Origin: an uncultured Bacilli bacterium
GTDB lineage: Bacteria; Bacillota_I; Bacilli_A; RF39; UBA660
DNA length: 7,808 nucleotides
Assembly: GCA_944372275.1 (NCBI GenBank)
Contig: CALVYO010000061.1
Coordinates: forward strand, 1 to 7,808
Direction of reading: 5' to 3'
The translations under genes were made by a program, and so were the position numbers. This document shows, one piece after another, positions 1 to 4,564 of the stretch; position 1 is the first letter of the stretch, and every line of letters begins with the position of its first letter. The notes under the pieces were generated by a model. The model did no database searches, was not told where the DNA came from, and worked only from the letters and a program-made list of their open reading frames with translations.

Positions 1-20
1 TCTATAAATTTTATATTCAT
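1..20 (-). CDS. Start of a second small type I toxin-like ORF, cut by the left edge
   Basis: Only six codons are visible (M-N-I-K-F-I), beginning at the ATG whose complement is 18-20. The gene is inferred from context. A GGAGG Shine-Dalgarno lies at 29-33 (complement), 8 nt before the ATG, and the whole upstream leader and promoter is a near copy of the one serving the toxin candidate at 299-398. At codon level the six visible residues align without gaps to the first residues of the other copy (M-G-F-N-T-I). This is most likely a paralogous small toxin whose own antisense RNA would lie left of the window. The product cannot be judged from six codons. Confidence 0.45.
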
Positions 21-136
21 AGAAATCACCTCCATTCTTAAAATAAATTAAAAATAGAGTAAAACACCTAACTTAAACTAAATATACCTCAATATTAATT
101 ATAAATTAATTTTATACAAAAGTCAACTATAAATTA
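18..136. repeat. Direct repeat, copy 1: toxin promoter and leader
   Basis: This 119-nt stretch is repeated at 396-514 in the same orientation with an offset of 378. By eye about nine tenths of the positions agree, with one single-base insertion and one compensating deletion. It covers a minus-strand -35, -10, mRNA leader, Shine-Dalgarno and start codon. Similarity drops at the start codon side, so the regulatory segment is conserved while the coding parts differ. This suggests a duplicated toxin gene with preserved control signals. Confidence 0.9.
98..126 (-). promoter_or_regulatory. Promoter of the left-edge toxin-like gene
   Basis: On the minus strand TTGACT (121-126) and a perfect TATAAT (98-103) are separated by 17 nt. 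The predicted transcript starts near 90 and has a leader of about 70 nt before the ATG at 20. It is matched by the promoter at 476-504 in the second repeat copy. Confidence 0.75.
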
Positions 137-140
137 ATTG

Positions 141-169
141 TTGACAAATTAATTAATCTATAGTAAAAT
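141..169 (+). promoter_or_regulatory. Promoter of the candidate antisense (antitoxin) RNA
   Basis: A perfect TTGACA (141-146), a 17-nt spacer and TAAAAT (164-169) form a strong housekeeping-type promoter pointing right. No ORF with a ribosome binding site follows. What follows is a hairpin-rich stretch ending in the stem at 258-290, opposite the toxin transcript. It is divergent from the left-edge toxin promoter, with only 14 nt between the two -35 boxes. Confidence 0.75.
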
Positions 170-199
170 GTATATAGATATGAATTGTTTCATATATTA

Positions 200-241
200 A
201 AAAAAGAGATACATTTAATTTCCGATGTTAAGTGTTTTCTC
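200..241 (-). terminator. Intrinsic terminator of the toxin mRNA
   Basis: On the minus strand an imperfect stem within 207-241 (ACACTTAA pairing with TTAAATGT across one mismatch, extended by GAG/CTC) is followed by seven T (complement of 200-206). This is the best stem plus T-run downstream of the toxin ORF. It would give a toxin mRNA of about 270 nt starting near 468. The hairpin at 258-290 could terminate some transcripts earlier. Confidence 0.55.
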
Positions 242-257
242 TATTTGTTTGGGTAAA

Positions 258-290
258 GAAAACACCGTTCAAAGATGAATCGGTGTTTTC
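258..290 (+). terminator. Terminator of the antisense RNA, possibly bidirectional
   Basis: GAAAACACCG (258-267) pairs perfectly with CGGTGTTTTC (281-290). The loop can add three more pairs, TTC with GAA. On the plus strand the 3' arm ends in TTTTC followed by ATTT. On the minus strand the arm ends in TTTTCTTT. The stem is strong and the U-tract modest in both directions. It probably ends the antitoxin RNA and may act as a second stop for the toxin mRNA. Confidence 0.6.
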
Positions 291-298
291 ATTTAAGA

Positions 299-367
299 TT
301 AGTCCTTATTTTTAAGGACTAGAATTGTATAAAGAACAATCATAGCAAATGCTACAATTAATTGCAT
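299..367 (-). CDS. Candidate small hydrophobic type I toxin (22 codons)
   Basis: The frame encodes MQLIVAFAMIVLYTILVL followed by K-N-K-D and TAA. This is one uninterrupted hydrophobic helix with a charged tail, the composition typical of small membrane toxins of the holin-like/BsrG-TxpA type. It has its own possible ribosome binding site, AAAGGA six nt before the ATG. It lies in the wrong frame relative to the much stronger start at 396-398, whose frame (312-398) reads MGFNTIERIT and then non-hydrophobic, cysteine-rich residues. Removing one base just before this ATG would fuse the two into an ordinary toxin of about 32 residues. So either the toxin is translated from the internal ATG, perhaps coupled to the upstream frame as in mok/hok, or this copy has a frameshift. 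Its strong promoter, overlapping antisense RNA and terminator support a type I toxin. Toxicity is inferred. Confidence 0.55.
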   Translation of the reverse strand: MQLIVAFAMIVLYTILVLKNKD

Positions 368-398
368 TAGTAATCCTTTCTATAGTATTAAATCCCAT
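312..398 (-). CDS. Overlapping 28-codon frame from the strong toxin start site
   Basis: This ORF starts at the ATG (complement of 396-398) served by the consensus GGAGGTGAT (complement of 404-412, 9 nt between GGAGG and ATG). It ends at 312-314. The first ten residues (MGFNTIERIT) look like the amino terminus of a small toxin. The remainder (NAINCSICYDCSLYNSSP) is what the hydrophobic toxin helix looks like when read one base out of frame. It may be a translated leader that couples ribosomes to the internal toxin start, or the product of a frameshift mutation. The start codon and binding site are conserved in the left-edge copy, which argues that this is the ancestral toxin start. Confidence 0.45.
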   Translation of the reverse strand: MGFNTIERITNAINCSICYDCSLYNSSP

Positions 399-514
399 AG
401 AACATCACCTCCATTCTTAAAATAAATTAAAAATAGAGTAAAACACCTAACTTAATTAAATATATCTCAATATTAATTATAAATTAATTTAATGCAGAAG
501 TCAACTATAAATTA
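396..514. repeat. Direct repeat, copy 2: toxin promoter and leader
   Basis: This is the second copy of the 119-nt repeat at 18-136. It carries the promoter (476-504), a leader of about 70 nt, the ribosome binding site (404-412) and the start codon of the toxin candidate. The copy boundary on the right falls just before the rpsD promoter. Confidence 0.9.
476..504 (-). promoter_or_regulatory. Promoter of the toxin candidate
   Basis: On the minus strand TTGACT (499-504), 17 nt, then a perfect TATAAT (476-481). Transcription should start near 468, giving a 70-nt leader. That leader includes the segment 431-451, which is complementary to the 3' tail of the same transcript (see findings). Confidence 0.8.
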
Positions 515-536
515 TTAAAATTAAGTTATAAATAAC

Positions 537-565
537 TTGACTTAGTATATAATTCATAATATAAT
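537..565 (+). promoter_or_regulatory. rpsD promoter
   Basis: TTGACT (537-542), a 17-nt spacer and a perfect TATAAT (560-565) point toward rpsD. The transcript should start near 572, leaving a leader of about 150 nt. Its -35 box is only 32 nt from the divergent toxin -35 box. Confidence 0.8.
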
Positions 566-571
566 ACTATT

Positions 572-724
572 GCATCTAAGCAGCGTTAGTATGAAATTTT
601 TAATGTGTTTATTACCTTTAGGGGTAATTATTGTGAAAGCTGCGTAACAATAATTAATTGAATTAAACACCCTATTAAATTGGCATATTAACCTTTTAGA
701 GTAAAAGAAAGGAGTGAATTTTAG
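572..724 (+). promoter_or_regulatory. Structured rpsD leader, probable S4 autoregulatory element
   Basis: The 150-nt untranslated leader folds around a long-range stem GCAGC (580-584) with GCTGC (639-643), enclosing a hairpin ATTACC (611-616) with GGTAAT (623-628). Close to the gene, CCTTT (692-696) can pair with AAAGG (708-712), hiding the Shine-Dalgarno AAAGGAG (708-714). In Bacillus subtilis S4 represses its own gene through a structured leader. A leader of this size and complexity before a monocistronic rpsD fits that scheme. Direct binding and the exact fold, including any pseudoknot, are inferred. Confidence 0.6.
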
Positions 725-1327
725 ATGGCAAGATATACAGGAAGTACAAATCGTGTTTCAAGACGTTTAGGTTTCTCTACTTTAGAAACAGGTAAAGAAT
801 TAACTAAAAAACCTTATGCACCAGGTCAACACGGAAGTAAAAAATCTAAAAAATTATCTAACTATGGTGTTCAATTACAAGAAAAACAAAAACTTAGATT
901 TACTTATGGTTTAAGTGAAAAACAATTCAAATCTACTTTTGTTAAAGCTGGTAAAATGAATGGTGTTCATGGTCATAATTTATTCATTTTATTAGAAAGT
1001 CGTTTAGATAATTTAGTATATCGTTTAGGTTTTTCTACAACTAGAAGAGGCGCTAGACAACTAGTTAACCACGGACATATTACTGTTAATGGTAAAAAAG
1101 TTGATATTCCTTCATATACTTGTAAACCAGGTGACGTTATAGCTGTTAAAGACAATGCTAAAGAAATGAGTATTATCAAATCTTCATTAGAAGCATTATC
1201 AAAAAGAGTTGAATTCGTTACTTATGATGAAAGTAAAATGGCAGGAACTTATGTAAGATATCCTGAAAGAAGTGAATTAAACGCTGACATTAACGAATCA
1301 TTAATTATTGAATTCTATAACAGATAG
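725..1327 (+). CDS. rpsD: 30S ribosomal protein S4
   Basis: S4 is a primary 16S rRNA-binding protein that nucleates assembly of the 30S body and helps maintain decoding accuracy. The 200-residue product has the expected length. The amino-terminal S4 domain (MARYTGSTNRVSRRLGF, residues 1-17, then KPYAPGQHG) runs to about residue 90. The S4 RNA-binding fold follows at about 92-155 (SRLDNLVYRLGF, then VNHGHITVNGKKVDIPS). The amino terminus lacks the CxxC-type zinc cysteines found in one class of S4, so this is the zinc-free form. The start is fixed by AAAGGAG ten nt upstream. The gene is transcribed alone, between its own promoter and leader and a terminator that overlaps its stop codon. This matches the solitary, autoregulated rpsD of Bacilli. 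Confidence 0.98.
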   Translation: MARYTGSTNRVSRRLGFSTLETGKELTKKPYAPGQHGSKKSKKLSNYGVQLQEKQKLRFTYGLSEKQFKSTFVKAGKMNGVHGHNLFILLESRLDNLVYRLGFSTTRRGARQLVNHGHITVNGKKVDIPSYTCKPGDVIAVKDNAKEMSIIKSSLEALSKRVEFVTYDESKMAGTYVRYPERSELNADINESLIIEFYNR

Positions 1328-1345
1328 TAAAATATCTGTTTTTTT
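1319..1345 (+). terminator. rpsD terminator
   Basis: AACAGATA (1319-1326) pairs with TATCTGTT (1333-1340) and is followed by five more T. The rpsD TAG stop (1325-1327) sits in the stem and loop, so the gene and terminator are compactly fused. Confidence 0.85.
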
Positions 1346-1435
1346 ATATTTATATAATTATCTTTTAAAACAATAGACATAGATTAAAATTAAACTTCAT
1401 TATTAATTATTCGTAATATTCTCAACACTCTCAAT

Positions 1436-1464
1436 TTGCAAAAATATTTTAAATATGTTATAAT
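1436..1464 (+). promoter_or_regulatory. Promoter of the 181-residue hypothetical gene
   Basis: TTGCAA (1436-1441), 17 nt, then TATAAT (1459-1464). Transcription from about 1471 gives a leader of roughly 68 nt ending in AGGAGG (1524-1529), 9 nt before the ATG at 1539. Confidence 0.7.
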
Positions 1465-1538
1465 CCGCGTCGAGGAGAAATTATTGTTGAAATATAATTA
1501 AAATTAACATATATTACATTGTTAGGAGGATAATAAAA

Positions 1539-2084
1539 ATGAATAAAGATAATCTAAATGAGCTAAAAAAATTATTAAGCGAAATTTCTAATGTTATAGA
1601 AAAATATAATGCACTTAATCCAGAAGGAAAAGTTTCATTAACTAAACAACAACAATTAGATACAAGTAATATGTTTGTTTGTCTTTACAATAAAGATTGC
1701 ATTGGTTTATTTAAAATGAAGCCATATGAATATTATTTTGATAGTCGTTTTATAGGTAATAATCTTCGTACTTCCGGTAGTGTTTACATCGGATTAAATC
1801 TTAATTGCATTGGAGCGAAACAAACATTTTGTGATGGTTATACAAACATATGGTTACCAGCCGGACATAGAGTATATATAAATGGGAGCCCATATATTTG
1901 TAATTGTTATATGGAAGCTGCTGTTAGTTTTGACGATATTCGTATGTCTATGTATCATGAAGGTTTAATAGATAAATTTGAATTAGGTAAAACAACAAAT
2001 GATGAAATTATTGACGTTTTAAATTATGCAAAAGATTATTTTAAATTGTCATATAAAAATAAACGATTATTTAAAAAAAATTAA
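1539..2084 (+). CDS. Hypothetical protein, cysteine-rich, unrecognised family
   Basis: This 181-residue protein resembles no family I can name. The first 25 residues (NELKKLLSEISNVIEKYNAL) form a likely amphipathic or coiled-coil helix. The middle (about 45-130) is rich in aromatic, glycine and beta-type residues, with six cysteines at 48, 54, 90, 98, 121 and 123 (the last two as CNC). The tail is basic (KNKRLFKKN). There is no signal peptide or membrane segment, so it is probably cytoplasmic, where cysteines could bind metal or simply be free thiols. The start is well supported by AGGAGG at 1524-1529. It stands alone with its own promoter and terminator between rpsD and an oppositely oriented gene, so neighbours give no hint of function. 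Reality of the gene is likely from its strong signals; function is unknown. Confidence 0.8.
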   Translation: MNKDNLNELKKLLSEISNVIEKYNALNPEGKVSLTKQQQLDTSNMFVCLYNKDCIGLFKMKPYEYYFDSRFIGNNLRTSGSVYIGLNLNCIGAKQTFCDGYTNIWLPAGHRVYINGSPYICNCYMEAAVSFDDIRMSMYHEGLIDKFELGKTTNDEIIDVLNYAKDYFKLSYKNKRLFKKN

Positions 2085-2123
2085 TCAACATATATTATTT
2101 TTATGTAGATTATTTTAATAACT

Positions 2124-2146
2124 GGAACTTAGATTGTTCCTTTTTT
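2124..2146 (+). terminator. Terminator after the hypothetical gene
   Basis: GGAAC (2124-2128) pairs with GTTCC (2136-2140) and is followed by six T. The stem is short but sits 40 nt after the stop and fits the transcription unit. The rest of the spacer up to 2266 is AT-rich and I see nothing else in it. Confidence 0.6.
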
Positions 2147-2266
2147 ATTTTATTTTTAAATTTTAACTATATATATTACAAATAATTATTATAAATTTAT
2201 TATTAAATTATTATTTTCTTCATTCTAATATATTCTATAAAAATTTTGTTGATGATTATAATTATA

Positions 2267-2293
2267 TAAAAAAATAACCAAATTGGTTATTTT
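2267..2293 (-). terminator. Terminator of the tail-anchored protein gene
   Basis: On the minus strand AAAATAACC and GGTTATTTT (arms 2285-2293 and 2271-2279) form a 9-bp stem followed by a run of T. The TAA stop codon of the gene (2287-2289) lies in the 5' arm. Confidence 0.8.
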
Positions 2294-3021
2294 GTAAAAT
2301 GATATACTAAAAATAATGCTCCGGTTATAATAATAACTAATAAAATAAATAATAATATTTTAGTTAATAAATTATTTTTCTTGATATCTTTCTTTATTTC
2401 TTTTAAATCTTCAAAATCTTCACTTGAAAAATCCATACTTGAAGTAAAAAAAGATTTATCTAAATTTTCTTGAATTAATTTAGTATTTTGTAATTGAGTA
2501 TTGTCTAATTCTTCTTTTACTTCTTTTTTCAAATTAGGATCACAAATTGATTTTAAATCGTCTAACAAATCAGAAGTAACTTCATTTTTACTATTATTAG
2601 AAATAGCTTCAATCATACTTTTTAATTGTTCTTCATCGACATTATCAGGAACTTTAGTATCAGAATTTAAATCAATATTTTTTAAAACATTATATTTTAT
2701 ATTAGAATATCTACTATCCTTATCGGTCCTTTCACTTTTTGCTTTATCTAAAACGTCTCTAATATCGTAATTTTTTTGTTCTTCAATTTCTTCTTCTAAA
2801 GGTTTAATAACTTCTATTTTTCTCCCTTTCGGCTTATTGATATTATTTGTTCCATTAATCAATTCTTTTATTTTTTCAATATCTATTTTTTCATTCTTTT
2901 CGATTACTGATATACCTTCAACATTAGTATATTCTGCTTCATCATATATAGTACGGTATAACTCTTTATTTTTAGTCGTTCTACTCTTAGTTTCATAGTA
3001 TTTTTCCATTCTACTTGGCAT
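2287..3021 (-). CDS. Acidic, charged protein with a C-terminal membrane anchor, function unknown
   Basis: The product from the chosen start has 244 residues and begins MPSRMEKYYETKSRTTKNK. The body is hydrophilic, rich in Lys, Glu, Asp and Asn, and probably largely helical or disordered. The last 27 residues (TKILLFILLVIIITG and ALFLVYHF) form a single transmembrane helix ending two residues before the stop. This is a tail-anchored topology with the bulk in the cytoplasm. An in-frame ATG at 3051 would add ten residues, but it overlaps the likely -10 box (3047-3052) and has no ribosome binding site. AAAGG at 3034-3038 lies 12 nt before the ATG at 3021, so 3021 is preferred. It is divergent from the ferredoxin gene. 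I recall similar MPSRMxKYY openings in uncharacterised Bacillota proteins, but cannot name a family. Confidence 0.8.
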   Translation of the reverse strand: MPSRMEKYYETKSRTTKNKELYRTIYDEAEYTNVEGISVIEKNEKIDIEKIKELINGTNNINKPKGRKIEVIKPLEEEIEEQKNYDIRDVLDKAKSERTDKDSRYSNIKYNVLKNIDLNSDTKVPDNVDEEQLKSMIEAISNNSKNEVTSDLLDDLKSICDPNLKKEVKEELDNTQLQNTKLIQENLDKSFFTSSMDFSSEDFEDLKEIKKDIKKNNLLTKILLFILLVIIITGALFLVYHFTK

Positions 3022-3046
3022 ATCCTCACCGTACCTTTCTAGTAAT

Positions 3047-3055
3047 ATCATAACA
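3047..3055 (-). promoter_or_regulatory. Possible extended -10 promoter of the tail-anchored protein gene
   Basis: On the minus strand TGTTATGAT is an extended -10 (TGn plus TATGAT). The region 17 nt upstream offers only TTTAAA as a -35. It would place the transcript start near 3040, downstream of the in-frame ATG at 3051, which supports translation from 3021. Confidence 0.35.
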
Positions 3056-3082
3056 TATTTAAAAAAATATTTAAATAGATAC

Positions 3083-3111
3083 TTGAATTTTTTTGATTAT
3101 TTTTTTATAAT
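3083..3111 (+). promoter_or_regulatory. Ferredoxin promoter with a very short leader
   Basis: TTGAAT (3083-3088), 17 nt, then TATAAT (3106-3111). The Shine-Dalgarno AAAGGAGG (3115-3122) begins four nt after the -10 box, so the mRNA leader would be about 10-14 nt and start inside or right before the ribosome binding site. Confidence 0.6.
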
Positions 3112-3128
3112 TGTAAAGGAGGGATAAA

Positions 3129-3320
3129 ATGAAAGTAACAATTATTAACGATAACTGTATCGGATGTGGTCAATGTGAAGCAACTTGCGATGAAGTTTTT
3201 CAAGTTCAAGATGATGGTATTGCTCACGTAGTTGGCGAAGTTACAGATGGAAATAGTGAAGATGTAAAGGAAGCAAAAGATGGTTGTCCAACTGATGCTA
3301 TAGTAATTGAAAACGCTTAA
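3129..3320 (+). CDS. fer: Ferredoxin, single [4Fe-4S] cluster
   Basis: This small cytoplasmic electron carrier has 63 residues, the usual length for single-cluster bacterial ferredoxins. The cluster ligands are visible as C10-x2-C13-x2-C16 (CIGCGQC) and C53 followed by proline (GCPTDAI). An extra cysteine, C20 (ATCDEVF), sits where two-cluster ferredoxins bind their second cluster or some one-cluster forms make a disulfide. No partner cysteine is present around residue 43, so C20 is probably unpaired. The protein is acidic, as expected for docking to redox partners. AAAGGAGG six nt before the ATG fixes the start. It is monocistronic, divergent from the tail-anchored protein gene and convergent with rluB. 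Its redox partner is not evident from the neighbours. Confidence 0.95.
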   Translation: MKVTIINDNCIGCGQCEATCDEVFQVQDDGIAHVVGEVTDGNSEDVKEAKDGCPTDAIVIENA

Positions 3321-3336
3321 AAATTAAGCGTTTTTT
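3311..3336. terminator. Shared bidirectional terminator between ferredoxin and rluB
   Basis: AAACGCTTAA (3311-3320) pairs perfectly with TTAAGCGTTT (3324-3333) around a 3-nt loop. T-runs follow on the plus strand (to 3336) and, more weakly, on the minus strand (TTTTC). Both stop codons lie in the stem: the ferredoxin TAA at 3318-3320 and the rluB TAA at 3324-3326. Confidence 0.85.
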
Positions 3337-4034
3337 AATGCATATAATTTTTTAACTTCTTTAATTGTTAAATAACGATATTCCCCAGGTTTTAATCCTT
3401 TTAAATCTAAAAAAGCAATTTTTTCTCTTTTTAATTTTACTACTTCGTGATTAATTGCTGCAAACATTTTTTTAACTTGATGATTTTTTCCCTCGTGAAT
3501 TGTTATTTGAACAAAAGAATGTTCTTTATCTTTTTTTCTTACTTTTACTTTACAAGGCGCTGTTTTATTGCCATCGATTATAACGCCTTTTTCTAATTGT
3601 TTTATTTCTAAACCAGTTAAATTACCTGTTATTTTAGCTACATAAACTTTATCGATACTATTTTTAGGATGAATCAATAAATTGGTTAATTCACCATCAT
3701 TAGTTAATAATAAAATACCTGTTGTATCATAATCTAATCTACCAATTGGATAAATTCTTTTATTTGTTTCGATTAAATCTAAAACTGTTTTTCTTTTTTT
3801 ATCATCATTAGTAGTAGTTACAACGCCTCTAGGTTTATATAATAAAATATATTCTTTATTTTCTTTAGTAATCAGTTTATTATCGATCATTATATTATCA
3901 GATTCATTTACTTTTGTGCCTAATTCATAAACTATTTTACCATTTACTTTAACCTTACCATTTATAATTAATTCTTCAGCTTTTCTTCTTGAACAATAAC
4001 CGCTATTAGCTATAACTTTTTGTAATCTTTCCAT
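3324..4034 (-). CDS. rluB: 23S rRNA pseudouridine synthase, RluB/RsuA family
   Basis: The enzyme converts a specific uridine of rRNA to pseudouridine; RluB acts on the peptidyl-transferase-region helix of 23S rRNA. From the ATG at 4034 it has 236 residues. An S4-type RNA-binding domain comes first (ERLQKVIANSGYCSRRKAEE, then VKVNGKIV), and the catalytic domain follows (LLYKPRGVVTT, then the signature GRLDYDTTGILLLTNDG with catalytic Asp101, and HEGKNHQVKKMF). In-frame TTG and GTG codons upstream (to 4046) are less likely: GGTGAT (4038-4043) is the ribosome binding site for 4034. It follows dacB-spmA-spmB as in B. subtilis, where rluB (ypuL) lies next to spmB; this order favours RluB over RsuA or RluF. 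It also has its own promoter. Confidence 0.92.
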   Translation of the reverse strand: MERLQKVIANSGYCSRRKAEELIINGKVKVNGKIVYELGTKVNESDNIMIDNKLITKENKEYILLYKPRGVVTTTNDDKKRKTVLDLIETNKRIYPIGRLDYDTTGILLLTNDGELTNLLIHPKNSIDKVYVAKITGNLTGLEIKQLEKGVIIDGNKTAPCKVKVRKKDKEHSFVQITIHEGKNHQVKKMFAAINHEVVKLKREKIAFLDLKGLKPGEYRYLTIKEVKKLYALKNA

Positions 4035-4050
4035 CAAAATCACCAATATG

Positions 4051-4079
4051 ATTATATACTATAAAAGTAATAAAATCAA
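4051..4079 (-). promoter_or_regulatory. Internal promoter for rluB
   Basis: On the minus strand TTGATT (4074-4079), 17 nt, then TATAAT (4051-4056). The -35 box overlaps the spmB stop codon (4076-4078). It would let rluB be expressed during growth independently of the upstream sporulation genes. The leader would be about 10-13 nt, with the GGTGAT site at its 5' end. Confidence 0.6.
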
Positions 4080-4564
4080 GAAATAAAGTTAATAAATAAA
4101 ATACTTATCGTTATACTTATTAAGTCAGCTAGTAACCCTACCCATAAAGCATATTTTATTTTTTTTATTCCAATACTGCCAAAATATAAAGTTATAATAT
4201 AAAATGTTGTATCTGTCGTTCCTTGAATGTAAGATGCTAAAGTGCCTAAAGCACTATCAGGTCCAAATAACTCATAAATATTAGTTAAAATCGCTAAAGA
4301 AGATGTTCCTGAAATCGGACGCATTATTATCATCGGTATTATTTGATTAGGAATGAAAGAAATAAATTGAAATAACTCGATTATATTACTTTTTAAAAAA
4401 ATATTTATCGATAAAATCATTGCTAGTAAACAAGGAAATAATTTAAATACCATATCAAAACTTTCTTTAGCGCCTTCAATAAAAGTATCATAAATAGGTA
4501 CCTTTTTAATAAAACCATATATTATTACACATAAAACAATTAATGGCATTATATAGTTAGACAT
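4076..4564 (-). CDS. spmB: Spore maturation protein B
   Basis: SpmB is an integral membrane protein of the nucleoside-recognition (Gate) superfamily. With SpmA it is needed for proper dehydration of the spore core in Bacillus. The product from the ATG at 4564 has 162 residues, a little shorter than the B. subtilis protein (about 178). It is largely hydrophobic with several membrane segments. Family-type features are GAKESFDMVFKLFPCLLAM near the start, RPISGTSSLAIL in the middle, and the conserved QGTTDTTFYIITLYFGSIGI. The upstream in-frame TTG (4576) is less likely because GAGG lies just before the ATG. Its start overlaps the spmA stop by 8 nt (ATGTCTAA), indicating translational coupling. 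Confidence 0.9.
   Translation of the reverse strand: MSNYIMPLIVLCVIIYGFIKKVPIYDTFIEGAKESFDMVFKLFPCLLAMILSINIFLKSNIIELFQFISFIPNQIIPMIIMRPISGTSSLAILTNIYELFGPDSALGTLASYIQGTTDTTFYIITLYFGSIGIKKIKYALWVGLLADLISITISILFINFIS

Larger units (their letters stand above)
176..292 (+). ncRNA. Candidate type I antitoxin (antisense) RNA
   Basis: This is the predicted transcript from the promoter at 141-169 to the terminator at 258-290, about 115 nt; both ends are estimates. It begins with a 7-bp hairpin (ATATGAA 178-184 with TTCATAT 189-195). It overlaps the 3' half of the predicted minus-strand toxin mRNA from about 200 to 292, so roughly 90 nt are fully complementary to it. Convergent toxin and antitoxin RNAs overlapping at their 3' ends are the known layout of Bacillus type I modules such as txpA/RatA and bsrG/SR4. 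The RNA shows no convincing coding potential. Expression and function are inferred. Confidence 0.6.

Noticed and set aside
301..320. Palindrome AGTCCTTA/TAAGGACT as a terminator
   Set aside because: Neither strand has a T-run after it, and it overlaps the end of the small toxin frame. It may be an mRNA structure but not a stand-alone terminator.
18..514. CRISPR or insertion-sequence interpretation of the repeats
   Set aside because: There are only two direct copies of 119 nt, containing promoters and ribosome binding sites, with no terminal inverted repeats, target duplication or transposase.
973..1179. Minus-strand 68-codon frame opposite rpsD
   Set aside because: It is fully antisense to the conserved S4 domain, has no ribosome binding site, and is a shadow of rpsD codon structure.
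1472..1499. Tiny leader peptide (GAGGAG then TTG codons and a TAA) before the 181-residue gene
   Set aside because: Only about five codons with a TTG start in AT-rich sequence; indistinguishable from chance.
2501..2770. Plus-strand 89-codon Ser/Leu-rich frame
   Set aside because: It is antisense to the tail-anchored protein gene; its composition reflects the complement of Glu/Lys/Asp codons and no start signals are present.
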